Shown one piece after another: positions 10,104 through 19,476 of a stretch of 64,000 bases of DNA (the first letter of the stretch is position 1; every line of letters starts with the position of its first letter). The notes beneath the pieces were generated by a model, which was given only the letters and a program-made list of their open reading frames with translations, was not told the DNA's origin and did not search any database. The stretch comes from Bacteroidota bacterium (lineage in GTDB: Bacteria; Bacteroidota; Bacteroidia; Chitinophagales; JADIYW01), in NCBI GenBank assembly GCA_028288625.1, contig JAQBNI010000152.1, forward strand, positions 1 through 64,000. The letters run 5' to 3'. Made by a program: the position numbers and the translations under genes.

Positions 10104-11283
10104 TAACCGTTTCTTTTTTGTAAAAAGCTAATAACAGGTAGGAAAGAATACCAAATACAATGGCGGCAATTATTGCTAATGCAATACTTCCATACAAATA
10201 CTGAGTGATGTTCATCTTAATAGCTTCTATTGTGATGTTCCTGCTAAAAACAAAATGTATGGCTTTATCGCCCAGCCAGATTTGTCCCAGTTTATAACTT
10301 AAAAAAATAATAAGCGGGATCATCGGTGGTATGCTGATGTTGGAAAAGATAAGCACCAATGCTTTGTTTAACCTGAATAGAATTGCAAGAAAAAGTGCTA
10401 CAATTAATTGGAAACCCCAGATGGGAAGTATCCCCGTAAATACACCTAATGAAACCGACAACGCAGTCATCAATCTTGAATGTTCAGAGTTTTTGATTTC
10501 GGTAATAAACTCCCGGTAAGTTGATACGCTGAAGATCTTTTTAAAAAATCTATACGGGTGAAAAAACAGGATAGCTGCGATAAATAAAAAAGTATTTAAT
10601 ATGCTGATCCTTGTAAAATCCTGCAAGGGGCGGAAGTGCGTAATACGCGTTTCTTTCGGCGAATAATAAACTGACACCGGCACCCATTCTATTTTAATTC
10701 CTTTCCATGCAACGCGCACGATTGATTCAATTTCGAATTCAAATCTTCGAGTAAAAAATATCATTTCATTCATTATACTGATCGGGTACAGCCTGTAACC
10801 TGATTGGGTATCGGGCATTTTGATGCCGGTTTCTGCCCAATACCAGAAGTTTGAAAATTTATTGCCAAAGTTACTTTTCCCCGGAACTGATGCCTGGTCC
10901 ATATTGCGTGCACCAATGATCAAACATCGTCCTGTCTCTTCTAATTTATTAATAAATAGAGGAAGATCTTTTGCGAAATGCTGCCCGTCGGAATCAATTG
11001 TTATTGCATAATTGTAGCCGAGTTTTACAGCTTCCTTAAATCCGTAGCGCAAAGCAAAACCCTTTCCCCGGTTTTTCTCATAACCCGAAATTTTTATTGA
11101 TTTATAATTGGAAAGAATTTGAGTAGTTGAATCCGTTGATCCGTCATTTACCACTAAAACATTGGAAGTATATTCCAGCACGCTGTCGATTACATTTTTT
11201 AGTGTCTGTTCATTATTGTATGTGGGAATAATTACACAAATCTTATTATCAATAAATTTTTGATGAATAACCTGGTCAGACAT
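10096..11283 (-). CDS. Family 2 glycosyltransferase with C-terminal DUF2062-like membrane domain
   Basis: IPTYNNEQTLKNVIDSVLEY...VNDGSTDST, DSDGQH; C-terminal GVFTGILPIWGFQ... Confidence 0.88.
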   Translation of the reverse strand: MSDQVIHQKFIDNKICVIIPTYNNEQTLKNVIDSVLEYTSNVLVVNDGSTDSTTQILSNYKSIKISGYEKNRGKGFALRYGFKEAVKLGYNYAITIDSDGQHFAKDLPLFINKLEETGRCLIIGARNMDQASVPGKSNFGNKFSNFWYWAETGIKMPDTQSGYRLYPISIMNEMIFFTRRFEFEIESIVRVAWKGIKIEWVPVSVYYSPKETRITHFRPLQDFTRISILNTFLFIAAILFFHPYRFFKKIFSVSTYREFITEIKNSEHSRLMTALSVSLGVFTGILPIWGFQLIVALFLAILFRLNKALVLIFSNISIPPMIPLIIFLSYKLGQIWLGDKAIHFVFSRNITIEAIKMNITQYLYGSIALAIIAAIVFGILSYLLLAFYKKETVNE

Positions 11284-11285
11284 AA

Positions 11286-11660
11286 TTACGGTGAAAAATA
11301 AACGGCATTAATAATCTTCAAAAATACAACTTCCTTTGAAGATATTGTACTGTTTATTTTATATGAATTATTCTCTATGTTCTCATAAGACACGAGGACA
11401 TCCAGGTTGTGATGTTGAGCGGGATTAATTACTGCGGTAAACTTTACATTACTGATACTTTGTAACCGGACCTGTTTTTGAAAATGAATTTCTATCAGAT
11501 CTTTTACGATCTGTAACATGCATACACCGGGTACTATAGGGTTTCCGGGAAAGTGCCCGTTAAACACATCGTGGTTTTTATTAATGGAAATTGCTGACGA
11601 AAAAGAAGTTCCGGAAATAATCTCTTTTGAATTGATGGTATAAAAGTCACCGAGCAGCAT
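11286..11660 (-). CDS. 3-hydroxyacyl-ACP dehydratase-like hotdog protein
   Basis: HDVFNGHFPGNPIVPGVCMLQ is the FabZ/FabA-type hotdog signature. Confidence 0.85.
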   Translation of the reverse strand: MLLGDFYTINSKEIISGTSFSSAISINKNHDVFNGHFPGNPIVPGVCMLQIVKDLIEIHFQKQVRLQSISNVKFTAVINPAQHHNLDVLVSYENIENNSYKINSTISSKEVVFLKIINAVYFSP

Positions 11661-12274
11661 TATCGTTCAATTTGTTTTAAATGGATATCAAATTTGAAAG
11701 TTTTATAATTTATAAAAATATCTTCTGCTATTCCATTCTTTTGACCGTCGAAACTAATGATAATTTTTTTCTTCTCCCCGTCAGTTGTTTCAATCAGCAT
11801 TACCTTTGTGCAATTGGTATCGGTGATGTAATAGGTTTGTTCTTTTTCGCCATTTAAACAAAAATATTTTGTTGTACCGGTTTTTATTAATTGATAGGAA
11901 TTGATCTCTGTTTTATTCATTAAAATTAAAGAGAAAATTTTCTTTAACTGGTTGATCGCAATTTTTTTATTCAGCTTCCTGATGCAGGAAATTACCCTGA
12001 AATTATTTTCTGTGAATTCAAAATCAAAATATTTGATGCCCATTTCATTTGTAAATACTACTCGTGTCGTATCGTCCTGCATTTTTTTCATTAATAGCAA
12101 GCCTGTTAAATGATGGCTGGTAATATCAACCTGGGTATTAAATAATACGGTTTCGAATTTTGGCTTTACATTAACCAGGCAGGAATTATTTACAACAGTT
12201 TGAGCAAAGCTATCCGCAATTTTTTGGGAACAGCCATACAAAATAATTAAGCTACTTAACAGTAAAGTCCGCAT
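11660..12274 (-). CDS. Putative lipoprotein of the pigment cluster
   Basis: Lipobox-like N-terminus (LLLSSLIILYGCSQ); overlaps the LolA-like gene; no recognised enzyme motif. Confidence 0.6.
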   Translation of the reverse strand: MRTLLLSSLIILYGCSQKIADSFAQTVVNNSCLVNVKPKFETVLFNTQVDITSHHLTGLLLMKKMQDDTTRVVFTNEMGIKYFDFEFTENNFRVISCIRKLNKKIAINQLKKIFSLILMNKTEINSYQLIKTGTTKYFCLNGEKEQTYYITDTNCTKVMLIETTDGEKKKIIISFDGQKNGIAEDIFINYKTFKFDIHLKQIER

Positions 12275-12881
12275 CAGTTACGTTTGTATTGAATTGTTTG
12301 TTTATAAAAGTGATCACTGTATTGTCACCTGAAGCATCTGACATATCAAAATTATTTACCGTATAATCCTTTTTATCAATATAGATATCGATCTTTTTAA
12401 ACAGATCTTTAAATGCCTTTAGTTTTGGTGATAATTCCAGCAGGTATAGCTTGTCGTTTTCGTAGACCACGCAAGTAAAGTTTTTATTTTCCAACGCAGT
12501 TCCCTGCACACAATCGATCATTATTTTATTGATGTTTTCAAACATTTTATTATTGGAGGAAGAAAATGAATTCGATTTTTGAGCGTCCTTAATAAAAACT
12601 TTATCACCGTTGATGATCAGTAAATATTTGAATGGCGAAATGTATTCCATGCGCGCCATATTTTGTTTCTTAAACATGAACACACCCTTTGATTTTATTT
12701 TCTCGGATAAGACACTCAGGTTTTTTTCCTGTATAAAATCAGATTTAATTGTATTGACGGATTTGGAAGCTGCTGCGAATTTATTTTTAAAACTAACCAG
12801 GTCTTTAATTCCCGTAAATCCTTTAGGCTGGGCTAATAAAACCACGGGGTAAAAAAATATCAAAAAAAAGTAGTTACGCAT
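12252..12881 (-). CDS. LolA-like outer-membrane lipoprotein carrier protein
   Basis: Signal peptide; SDFIQEKNLSVLSEKIKSKGVFMFKKQNMARMEYISPFKYLLIINGDKVFIKD is LolA-like. Confidence 0.8.
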   Translation of the reverse strand: MRNYFFLIFFYPVVLLAQPKGFTGIKDLVSFKNKFAAASKSVNTIKSDFIQEKNLSVLSEKIKSKGVFMFKKQNMARMEYISPFKYLLIINGDKVFIKDAQKSNSFSSSNNKMFENINKIMIDCVQGTALENKNFTCVVYENDKLYLLELSPKLKAFKDLFKKIDIYIDKKDYTVNNFDMSDASGDNTVITFINKQFNTNVTDADFTVK

Positions 12882-13647
12882 ATGCTTCTATATTCAATAA
12901 TTTATCTAACCTGACAATTTCAAATCCCTTGTTTTTTATTACATCTATAATGCCCTGCAGGTTTTGCACCGTAATTATTGCAGTATCGTGTAATAAGACA
13001 ATATCGCCGGCTTTTAATTTGCCTGTAATATTACGCAACAATTTTTGTTCCGTTTTTACAACAGTATCCATCGAGCGGCGGCTCCAGCCTATAGAATAAT
13101 AATTTCCTGATCTAACCGCCCTGGCTAAATTGGGATTGGTAACGCCGTAAGGAGGTCTGAAGAACCGGGTTCTTTTATGGATATTTTGCTCAATGATGTC
13201 ACCGGTTTTCATTAATTCATTTTGCATTTCTTTTACAGATTTTAGGTCAAAAAAGAAATGATGTGAGTAGCTGTGATTGCCGATGATATGTCCTTCATTG
13301 TGCATTCTCAATAACAGTGACGGGTGTTTTTCGATTTGGCTGCCAATACAAAAAAAAGCCGCATGGATGTTATTGTTTTTTAATATATCTAGTATAAGAT
13401 TGGTTTTATTCTCTAGCGGACCGTCATCAAAAGTAAGTGCAATTTGTTTTTTGTTTGTTTTTGTTTCATTAATTGAAGTCATAAAAAAGTTTGCCTGGAT
13501 CTTTATCGCGCCGTACACTAAAAATAAACTATAAACGAATACAACCAATATCATCCACCAAAGTGATAGTGAAAAAAATAATTTGCTAACCAGCAATATC
13601 AAAATTAATATTGCAAAAAATATCCGTATGGAATTATATTTTAACAT
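12874..13647 (-). CDS. Polysaccharide deacetylase (NodB-homology)
   Basis: ALTFDDGP, GNHSYSHH, FRPPYG, LLHD motifs. Confidence 0.93.
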   Translation of the reverse strand: MLKYNSIRIFFAILILILLVSKLFFSLSLWWMILVVFVYSLFLVYGAIKIQANFFMTSINETKTNKKQIALTFDDGPLENKTNLILDILKNNNIHAAFFCIGSQIEKHPSLLLRMHNEGHIIGNHSYSHHFFFDLKSVKEMQNELMKTGDIIEQNIHKRTRFFRPPYGVTNPNLARAVRSGNYYSIGWSRRSMDTVVKTEQKLLRNITGKLKAGDIVLLHDTAIITVQNLQGIIDVIKNKGFEIVRLDKLLNIEAYA

Positions 13648-14573
13648 GCGGAAAGCAATATGAAAGAATGATGAGTGCCTGAATAATTATTATAGATCAA
13701 AGTATTTTTCACATCTTTATTTTTAAACAGATCAATTGCCAGCGAGAATGCATAAGCATTTGACGTTGGATATTCTCCGGAAAGATGCTTGTAAAAAATA
13801 ATTTTATCTTCTGCATGTAAAGCATCAATGATGGCTTTGTCATTTTCACTGATCTCCTCTTTGTTACTGCCGATGATCAATGCATCAATCTCTTCATTTA
13901 AAAAAGATGATGCTTTAGTTTTGATCTCATCGATGTTGTAATTTGACAGCATCTGCACCGACTTTAATTCTGCATAACAATTTTCATCTTTATCATTTCC
14001 TAAAACAAAGAATGATGAACCTTCTCCTGCTTTATTTTTTTTATAAAACCCAAGTCTTTTCAATAATGTAAAGCTATCTTCCGTTAGCTCATCGATGCCG
14101 CCGACCAATGCATTTTTTACTTCATTTTCTTTCAATAAAAAATACGCATCTGACAATGCGCTTTCAAAGGAGAAATTCCTGTGAGAGTAGGTGCTGTTGT
14201 ATCCATGCGTTTTTAATAAAATAGCAATTTGCGATGCAACGGTATTATGTGTAGAAAAAATAAACGGCGTTGGATTCAGCATTTCTTCTTTATTGGTCAC
14301 CATTTTTCTTAAAAATAGAGAAGTATCTTCGAGACAACCGAAACCTGTTCCTACGATAACCGCATCAGGCGATTCAACATTCGCATCCCGTAAAGCCATT
14401 ATTGCCGCGGTTGAACCCAGCTTTACAATTCTGCTCATTCTTCGCAACATCCTGCTATCAAAAAATTGCGTGTAATCCGGTTCAATGCATTCCCTTTTCT
14501 CATCGCTTATATTTGCAATTTCATCTCCAATACCTGGCGCAATGATCCCTTTCCCTTTGATAAATATTTTCAC
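13641..14573 (-). CDS. Beta-ketoacyl synthase-like chain length factor (no active-site Cys)
   Basis: Ketosynthase fold (VIVGTGFGCLEDT...), but the active-site region reads SHRNFSFESAL with no Cys. Confidence 0.75.
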   Translation of the reverse strand: MKIFIKGKGIIAPGIGDEIANISDEKRECIEPDYTQFFDSRMLRRMSRIVKLGSTAAIMALRDANVESPDAVIVGTGFGCLEDTSLFLRKMVTNKEEMLNPTPFIFSTHNTVASQIAILLKTHGYNSTYSHRNFSFESALSDAYFLLKENEVKNALVGGIDELTEDSFTLLKRLGFYKKNKAGEGSSFFVLGNDKDENCYAELKSVQMLSNYNIDEIKTKASSFLNEEIDALIIGSNKEEISENDKAIIDALHAEDKIIFYKHLSGEYPTSNAYAFSLAIDLFKNKDVKNTLIYNNYSGTHHSFILLSAC

Positions 14574-14592
14574 TTGATCCCTGATACTTTCG

Positions 14593-15786
14593 TTAATACT
14601 TAGAAAAAATTAATGAGCTGCAATTCCCTCCGAAGCCAAACGAGTTAGATATCACATGCTGCAATTTTATTCCCTTTTGAAATTTTGTTTCCGGAATAAT
14701 ATTTAAACCTTCCATTGGATTGCTGAATGAAAAATTCGGAAAGATCATTTCATGTTTAATTGCTAAAACAGATAATACGGCTTCTATACTTCCGCTTGCG
14801 CCAAGTGCATGTCCGGTAAAAGATTTGGTAGAACTCAGCTTTGGATATTTTCCATCGAAGAGTTTTTTTATTGCCAGACCTTCAGCTTTATCGTTGTTGC
14901 GCGTGCCCGTTCCATGCATGTTGATGTAACTGATATCTGATGGTTTCAGATTGCTTTTATTGAGTGCGCCCTGCATCGCCAAAAAAGCGCCGTTACCGTC
15001 ATCAGACATTGCGGTTTGATGATGCGAGTCGTTCGCATTATGATACCCGGTAAGTTTGCATAAGATCTCCTGCTGTAATTCATTCGCAATCTTTTCACTC
15101 ATCAATACAATATAAGCTGCGCCTTCACCAATATTTAAACCAACTCTCGTTTCATCCAGTGGACGGCATTGTTCAGGATCTAAGATCTGCAAAGTTTTAA
15201 AACCGTTTAAAGTAAATCTTGTCAGCGAATCAACACCGCCGGCAATCACAATATCTAATTGATCATGCGTGATCATGCGCGCGCCAAGCAAAATCGTATT
15301 TGCTGAAGAAGAGCAAGCTGTACTGATCGTGGTTACTGTACCCTTCAATCCTAATTGTTTCGTTACATGATCTGCTGTTTTTCCGCAGTCGTGATATTTT
15401 ACATCTTCAATATTTCCGGCATTTTCGTCCGTTGTATATTCTTCGAAAAAGTTTTCCGTTTTATCCATGCCACCTACCGTTGTTCCTGAAAAAAAACCTA
15501 CTCTGTATGTATCACCAAAATTTTCAGGAAGAGATGCGATGGCTTCTTTGGCAGCTAAATAACTGAGCAAAATGGAACGACTTAAGTTGTCCGGCAATTC
15601 TGAAATATTTGCCAGTTCCCGGTTTGTGGCTTTTACTTCTGCAACAGATAATTCTCCTGCATACCTCGTTGATAAATATTGAACAGGGGCAACGCCGGAT
15701 TTATGTTTTTCAAAAGATCCCAGGCATTCCGCAACGTTTTTACCGATCGCAGAAATAATCCCTAATCCCGTTACTACAATTTCCAA
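14593..15786 (-). CDS. Beta-ketoacyl-ACP synthase (FabF-like)
   Basis: STACSSSANT, HGTGTRNND, TGHALGASG: intact Cys-His-His. Confidence 0.95.
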   Translation of the reverse strand: MEIVVTGLGIISAIGKNVAECLGSFEKHKSGVAPVQYLSTRYAGELSVAEVKATNRELANISELPDNLSRSILLSYLAAKEAIASLPENFGDTYRVGFFSGTTVGGMDKTENFFEEYTTDENAGNIEDVKYHDCGKTADHVTKQLGLKGTVTTISTACSSSANTILLGARMITHDQLDIVIAGGVDSLTRFTLNGFKTLQILDPEQCRPLDETRVGLNIGEGAAYIVLMSEKIANELQQEILCKLTGYHNANDSHHQTAMSDDGNGAFLAMQGALNKSNLKPSDISYINMHGTGTRNNDKAEGLAIKKLFDGKYPKLSSTKSFTGHALGASGSIEAVLSVLAIKHEMIFPNFSFSNPMEGLNIIPETKFQKGIKLQHVISNSFGFGGNCSSLIFSKY

Positions 15787-16050
15787 TTACGCTTTTTTAT
15801 GTTCTGTGATGTATTTTGCAATTGTGGCTACGGAATAAAATATTTTCGGACCATCTTCCGATTGTGGAATGATGATCCCATACTTCTCCTCCAGCAATAC
15901 AATTAATTCGAGGGCGTCAATAGAATCAAGCCCGAAGCCCTTGCCGAACAGCGGTTCGTTAGTGTCTATCGTTTCAGGATCTACGTCTTTTAAATTTAAT
16001 TGAGCAACGATTTGTTGCTTAAGATTTTGTTCCAATTCCTCTGAATTCAT
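15787..16050 (-). CDS. Acyl carrier protein
   Basis: GFGLDSIDALELIVLLEEKYGI: phosphopantetheine Ser in DSI. Confidence 0.95.
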   Translation of the reverse strand: MNSEELEQNLKQQIVAQLNLKDVDPETIDTNEPLFGKGFGLDSIDALELIVLLEEKYGIIIPQSEDGPKIFYSVATIAKYITEHKKA

Positions 16051-16675
16051 TTGTATAATTTTTATAAAGTTGGTAAATATTCTGACTTGTAAAAGATGAA
16101 AGCTCCTGTTGGTTATTTTTCTCTGCTATAAATAAAAATGCTTCATAATTATTTTCAATATAATCTATATAACCGCAAATACATATTTCACTTTCATTCG
16201 TTTCAAACAATGTTGATGTATAATTATATTGAAGTTCTGTATCGTACCTGTCTGAAACAAACAATAAATTATCACCCTTAATATTGTGCCTGATGCAAAT
16301 TTCGCCAAGCATAATATTGGGGAGTGTATATACAAATACTGCTGGACTACTTGTTCCTTTTTCCACCAGTTGATTGTATTTGATATCCGTGTCAATGCTC
16401 GAATTTTTATTAATAATATTTATAGCAATATTTTCGGGGATATACCGGCTTAGATCAAAATCTTTGAGCAAGGATTCAGCTGCCAGGAAACCTAATTTTG
16501 ATAAGTTATCCATTTTGTAAAATTTGGGATAACGGATATCAAAATGCTTATAACACGTTTCCGCAAAAGATTCAAAATTTTCAGCAGGATGATAATATTC
16601 ACGATCACCATTCAGGTATAAAGAACTTTGTGTGATGTAACAGGATCGTACAATACCCGGCTTATTACTATTCAT
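16019..16675 (-). CDS. Truncated, catalytically degenerate ketosynthase-like protein
   Basis: 218 aa resembling only the N-terminal KS half (PAVFVYTLPNIMLGEICIRHNIKG); no active-site Cys; overlaps the ACP gene. Confidence 0.55.
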   Translation of the reverse strand: MNSNKPGIVRSCYITQSSLYLNGDREYYHPAENFESFAETCYKHFDIRYPKFYKMDNLSKLGFLAAESLLKDFDLSRYIPENIAINIINKNSSIDTDIKYNQLVEKGTSSPAVFVYTLPNIMLGEICIRHNIKGDNLLFVSDRYDTELQYNYTSTLFETNESEICICGYIDYIENNYEAFLFIAEKNNQQELSSFTSQNIYQLYKNYTNEFRGIGTKS

Positions 16676-16744
16676 ATTTATTGCAAAGTTAATTATTATA
16701 GATGATTAGCAAAAAATATTAAGAGTAGCACATGAGTGAATGTC

Positions 16745-17893
16745 TTAATTTGAGTTGGAGAATACTACTGCAGCATTACATCCGCCAAACCCGGAAGCTG
16801 TTTTCAGGAAGGAATGCATCGGCTTATGGATTTGCTGAGCACAAATATTTACCGGTACACTGACGCCATGATTTGTAAAGCCAAATGTGGGAATGATGGT
16901 TGAATGTTGAAGTGACATCATTCCGATTACAGATTCCACTAAACCCGCAGCGCCTAAGGTGTGACCAAAATATCCCTTAAAACTGTTAACCGGTGTATCG
17001 TATAATTTTGAGAGATAAAATGATTTGGCTTCCATTTCATCATTAAAAGGTGTAGCTGTACCATGCGCGGAAATAAAATCAATTTGCTTCGATAAAATAT
17101 TAGCTTCCGATAATGCTTTGTCAATTGCTGAACTTAGCTCAACGCCTGTTTTTGAAGGTCCTGAGATATGGTTGGCATCATTGCGGATAGCGCCGCCTTT
17201 AAGCTGAAGAGCTCCGGGTTGAGATTGCGTAGATAAGATGACAGTGCTCGCAGCTTCACCTAAATTGATGCCGTCCCTGTCGGCAGAGAAGGGCTTGCAA
17301 ACACCATTGCTCAACGCGCGGAAAGATTTAAAACCCGAAAAAATAAATTTGCTGATATTATCCCCTCCAACAACCACTGCATTTTCATATGCACCGGAAG
17401 ACAATAATCTTTTAGCATAAATTAATGCTGCAATACCTGAAATACATGCATTTGAAATGACAACGGGTGTGTTTGGATTTTTAAATAGTTCGGTCACTAA
17501 TTTTGCAGAATGAAACAAGCTGATCTCCTCCAGAGAATTTGACAAAGGTTCATTTTTTTCCAATAATGCAATGTTGCCCTTTGTTGAGGAAAATATGAGA
17601 ATTGTTTTTTTATCCTCCATATCAACAGCAACAGTTTCCAATGCTTGCTTTATTGATGCAATGAGTAAGGTTTCAAACCGCGTGTATTTTTTATTACCCG
17701 GGTGAAGATGACTTGCACCAGGTAAAATTTGATCATCTATTAAAGAAGCATAGAAGGGTTCATCATCAATATCAATTCTGTTATGCAATTTCACACCGGT
17801 ATTTCCTTTCAGTATTTCTTTAAAATTTTCTTCAGATGAAATACCTAACGGGGAGATGATGTTATGTCCTTTTATAAAAATATCAGCGTGCAT
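16745..17893 (-). CDS. Beta-ketoacyl-ACP synthase
   Basis: ISNACISGIAAL, HGTATPFNDEMEA, FGHTLGAAG. Confidence 0.93.
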   Translation of the reverse strand: MHADIFIKGHNIISPLGISSEENFKEILKGNTGVKLHNRIDIDDEPFYASLIDDQILPGASHLHPGNKKYTRFETLLIASIKQALETVAVDMEDKKTILIFSSTKGNIALLEKNEPLSNSLEEISLFHSAKLVTELFKNPNTPVVISNACISGIAALIYAKRLLSSGAYENAVVVGGDNISKFIFSGFKSFRALSNGVCKPFSADRDGINLGEAASTVILSTQSQPGALQLKGGAIRNDANHISGPSKTGVELSSAIDKALSEANILSKQIDFISAHGTATPFNDEMEAKSFYLSKLYDTPVNSFKGYFGHTLGAAGLVESVIGMMSLQHSTIIPTFGFTNHGVSVPVNICAQQIHKPMHSFLKTASGFGGCNAAVVFSNSN

Positions 17894-18330
17894 CAGAGGA
17901 GATTATGGCTTCTTTTCCAGTTTAAAAAAAATGCCGGCGATTGCAATTGCAATTGTTGTTTTTCGATATCTAAAAAAACCTGTGTAGTGGATCCGGTTGC
18001 GAGTATTTCAGAAGTTGCAGCGTTGTAGAGCGTATACTTAAAAATAATTTTTGCCGCATGACTGTCTTCAAAACTCGTTTCAATTAAAACGGATTCGCCA
18101 TACCGGAGCATTTTTTTGAAATCACAATTCAGGTTTACAATTGGCGCTACAAAACCATTCTTGAAAATATCTAAATAATGAAGTCCGTACTTTGTTCCGA
18201 AAGCTTCGCGACCGTCTTCAAAATAGGTAACGTAATGCCCGTGCCAGGTAATTCCTAACGGATCTGTTTCATTAAATCTTACTTTAATTGTTGCCGTTGC
18301 AGTAAGCATATTATTTTTTTGTCGGATCAT
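17893..18330 (-). CDS. Acyl-CoA thioesterase (4-HBT-like hotdog)
   Basis: RFNETDPLGITWHGHYVTYFEDGREAF is the 4HBT signature. Confidence 0.88.
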   Translation of the reverse strand: MIRQKNNMLTATATIKVRFNETDPLGITWHGHYVTYFEDGREAFGTKYGLHYLDIFKNGFVAPIVNLNCDFKKMLRYGESVLIETSFEDSHAAKIIFKYTLYNAATSEILATGSTTQVFLDIEKQQLQLQSPAFFLNWKRSHNLL

Positions 18331-18979
18331 ACTTTCTTTTCCAGTCTCTAAACGTGCCTGATTTGATGTCTTTTATGACTTCGTAAAATGGTCTCGCCCA
18401 GTAATTCCTCATGCCAAAGCCACCAGCTACGCCGTTTGCTTTTTCAGCAAATATTACACTGTTGGTGCCCATATCAATAAAAACACACCACATCACTTCT
18501 TCCGCATATTGCTTATTAAGATTATCGACAATAAAAACAAATCCCACGCCTTTTTCATAACCGCTAAGATCATAATCAGCAACGATTTTTAATACGTCGT
18601 TCTTTGATAATTTATTAAGTTCGTCAGGTTTGTTGGTGAAAAATTTATCATCGTTTATTGTAGAATCTAATTTTCTTGTGAGGTTAAATTTTAAATCGAC
18701 AAAATGTTTTTTGAAAGCTTCTGTAAGATTATATTTTTCATGTTCAAGATCAACCAGATCATTGATCCTGCCGGCAAGATCTGCAGCATTAAATCTTTCT
18801 TCACCATAACATTTTGCATGTGTAAAATCGATGCCCAGGAAAGTGACCGGCACTTGTGGATCAAAAACATCTTTCGCGTTTGTCTGAGCATTTGCGTTTG
18901 TGTAATTCGCGGTGCACACCACCGGAAACATCAATAAAATAAGCCAATTCCGTATTTTCATATAATTAAGATTTAACAA
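18311..18979 (-). CDS. Secreted protein of unknown function in pigment cluster
   Basis: Signal peptide; co-directional overlaps with both neighbours; no recognised motif. Confidence 0.65.
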   Translation of the reverse strand: MLNLNYMKIRNWLILLMFPVVCTANYTNANAQTNAKDVFDPQVPVTFLGIDFTHAKCYGEERFNAADLAGRINDLVDLEHEKYNLTEAFKKHFVDLKFNLTRKLDSTINDDKFFTNKPDELNKLSKNDVLKIVADYDLSGYEKGVGFVFIVDNLNKQYAEEVMWCVFIDMGTNSVIFAEKANGVAGGFGMRNYWARPFYEVIKDIKSGTFRDWKRKYDPTKK

Positions 18980-19394
18980 AAATCCTCATTTCACAATTTG
19001 CAATTATCAATGTATTCAAAAAAACTTTTCCTTGTATGATATTAAATCCCATTACAGGTTTTTGAATAGTGATTTCGGTTGTAAGAATTGAGCCTGCAGG
19101 CGGCAACTCGTTTATAATAAGATTTTTTATAGATGCTATAAAGCCAAGTGAAACCGGTTTGCTTTCCAGTTTATCCAAATAGCCGAATCCTGCAGCGCCT
19201 GTTTGAGCAATATTTTCAATGATCCCGCTTTCTGATAAAAAACCATTCATGCAAAAAATGCAGCCATCTGTAATTTCAAAATTTGAAATTATTTTTCCGG
19301 TATCCGCATACTGCAATGAATCGATCATGACCACCGGCGCGCGCTGTGGGATCAGGTCCAGTACGTTTATTTCAGATACAGATTTGTTATACAT
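18966..19394 (-). CDS. 3-hydroxyacyl-ACP dehydratase-like hotdog protein (first gene of minus-strand cluster)
   Basis: LDLIPQRAPVVMIDSL resembles FabZ/ApeP-type dehydratases. Confidence 0.75.
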   Translation of the reverse strand: MYNKSVSEINVLDLIPQRAPVVMIDSLQYADTGKIISNFEITDGCIFCMNGFLSESGIIENIAQTGAAGFGYLDKLESKPVSLGFIASIKNLIINELPPAGSILTTEITIQKPVMGFNIIQGKVFLNTLIIANCEMRIFVKS

Positions 19395-19476
19395 TTTCTG
19401 TTTAGATATTATTAGTAATTATTTTGATTTTGCGCAACTAAGATACGATTTTGACAGAATATACTTAATATTGAAT

